From Haloarcula halobia (GTDB lineage: Archaea; Halobacteriota; Halobacteria; Halobacteriales; Haloarculaceae), in the NCBI RefSeq assembly GCF_029338255.1, contig NZ_CP119787.1, positions 124,001 through 188,000 on the forward strand: DNA of 64,000 bases, read 5' to 3'. A program made the translations under genes and the position numbers. This document shows, one piece after another, positions 63,708 to 64,000 of this stretch. Under the pieces are notes generated by a model. The model worked only from the letters and a program-made list of their open reading frames with translations, made no database searches and had not been told where the DNA came from. Each line of letters starts with the position of its first letter. The first letter of the stretch is position 1.

Positions 63708-64000
63708 ATGTCATCTGATAACAACCGCGATGCGAATTCGACCAGTGGTCGGGACAAGAGCTCGACCAGTGGGCTGTCACGCTCGTCGTTCGGTGGACGG
63801 CGAAAGTTCATGAAAGCGACAACGGTCGGCCTCGGGACGCTACTCGCCGGCTGTGGTGGCGACGGTGGCAGTGGCGGCGACGGCGGCAGTGGCGGCGACG
63901 GCGGCAGTGGCGGCGACGGCGGCAGCGACGGCGGCGACGGCGGTGACGGCGGCGACGGTGACGGCGGCTCCACGAACGGTGACCAGGGTGACGACCTCTC
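63708..64000 (+). CDS. Tat-exported lipoprotein, probable solute-binding protein (3' cut by window end)
   Basis: 97 visible residues. A twin-arginine signal (FGGRRKFMKATT, Arg31-Arg32) is followed by a hydrophobic stretch and the lipobox LLAGC with Cys49. After the cysteine comes a linker of GGDGGS-type tandem units (63860-63970), then STNGDQGDD. Haloarchaeal ABC-type binding proteins are typically exported folded by Tat and lipid-anchored in this way, so this is probably the first gene of an ABC importer running past 64000. The mature domain is not visible, so the substrate class is inference from the island context. Confidence 0.8.
   Translation, partial: MSSDNNRDANSTSGRDKSSTSGLSRSSFGGRRKFMKATTVGLGTLLAGCGGDGGSGGDGGSGGDGGSGGDGGSDGGDGGDGGDGDGGSTNGDQGDDL

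Noticed and set aside
63539-63973. Proline-rich minus-strand frame
   Set aside because: It is the antisense of the Gly/Asp/Ser linker repeat of the lipoprotein.

Overview
The window is from a haloarchaeon (class Halobacteria). It has high GC content, very acidic predicted proteins, archaeal TATA boxes about 26-30 bases upstream of start codons (implying many leaderless transcripts), an archaeal RNase P RNA, two HalOD1 output-domain proteins and many haloarchaea-specific small proteins. I could not assign a genus. All calls come from reading the sequence and from memory of the families; no database search was run.

Layout. (1) 1-13.5 kb, mostly core chromosome: partial NAD+-dependent DNA ligase, a HalOD1 protein, a class V aminotransferase, a zinc-ribbon membrane protein, an operon of a two-domain KaiC-type ATPase and a LOV/PAS histidine kinase, uvrC, a decayed M48 (HtpX-like) protease, a haloarchaeal protein of unknown function and an alpha/beta hydrolase. 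(2) 13.8-24.4 kb, an accessory zone with AT-richer patches: two membrane proteins (one DUF21/CBS/CorC), small zinc-ribbon proteins, a LURP-one-related protein, a complete IS element that appears to interrupt a small membrane-protein gene, a frameshifted relic, an FNT-family channel, an intact universal stress protein next to a broken one, an amphi-Trp protein, and about seven copies of a roughly 28-base interspersed repeat. (3) 24.6-35.7 kb, core again: a KhtTU-like cation/proton antiporter pair, an FKBP isomerase, uvrB, a rubrerythrin-like protein, rnpB (the RNase P RNA, on the minus strand at 29689-30083, followed by a cluster of TTCG/GAA hairpins), a second HalOD1 protein, ferredoxin-nitrite reductase with a small cysteine protein, tRNA-Lys(UUU) and small membrane proteins. 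(4) 35.7-37.8 kb holds no recognisable gene. (5) 37.8-64 kb is a large catabolic island.

The island contains three SDR dehydrogenases, a zinc alcohol dehydrogenase, an iron alcohol dehydrogenase, three aldo/keto reductases, a Gfo/Idh/MocA oxidoreductase, two FAH-superfamily hydrolases, a LarA-like (DUF2088) protein, an LLM flavin oxidoreductase, a D-2-hydroxyacid dehydrogenase, a CoA-acylating-type aldehyde dehydrogenase, a cytosolic GH88/105 unsaturated glucuronyl hydrolase, a DapA-superfamily aldolase/dehydratase, a CaiB-type CoA-transferase, a cupin, three transport systems (AzlCD, EamA, MFS) and, cut by the window end, a Tat-exported lipoprotein. The content suggests use of sugar acids released from acidic polysaccharides, with 2,4-diketo-acid cleavage as one likely branch. 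The exact substrate is inference. Most genes have their own promoter, and no transcription regulator is visible in the island.
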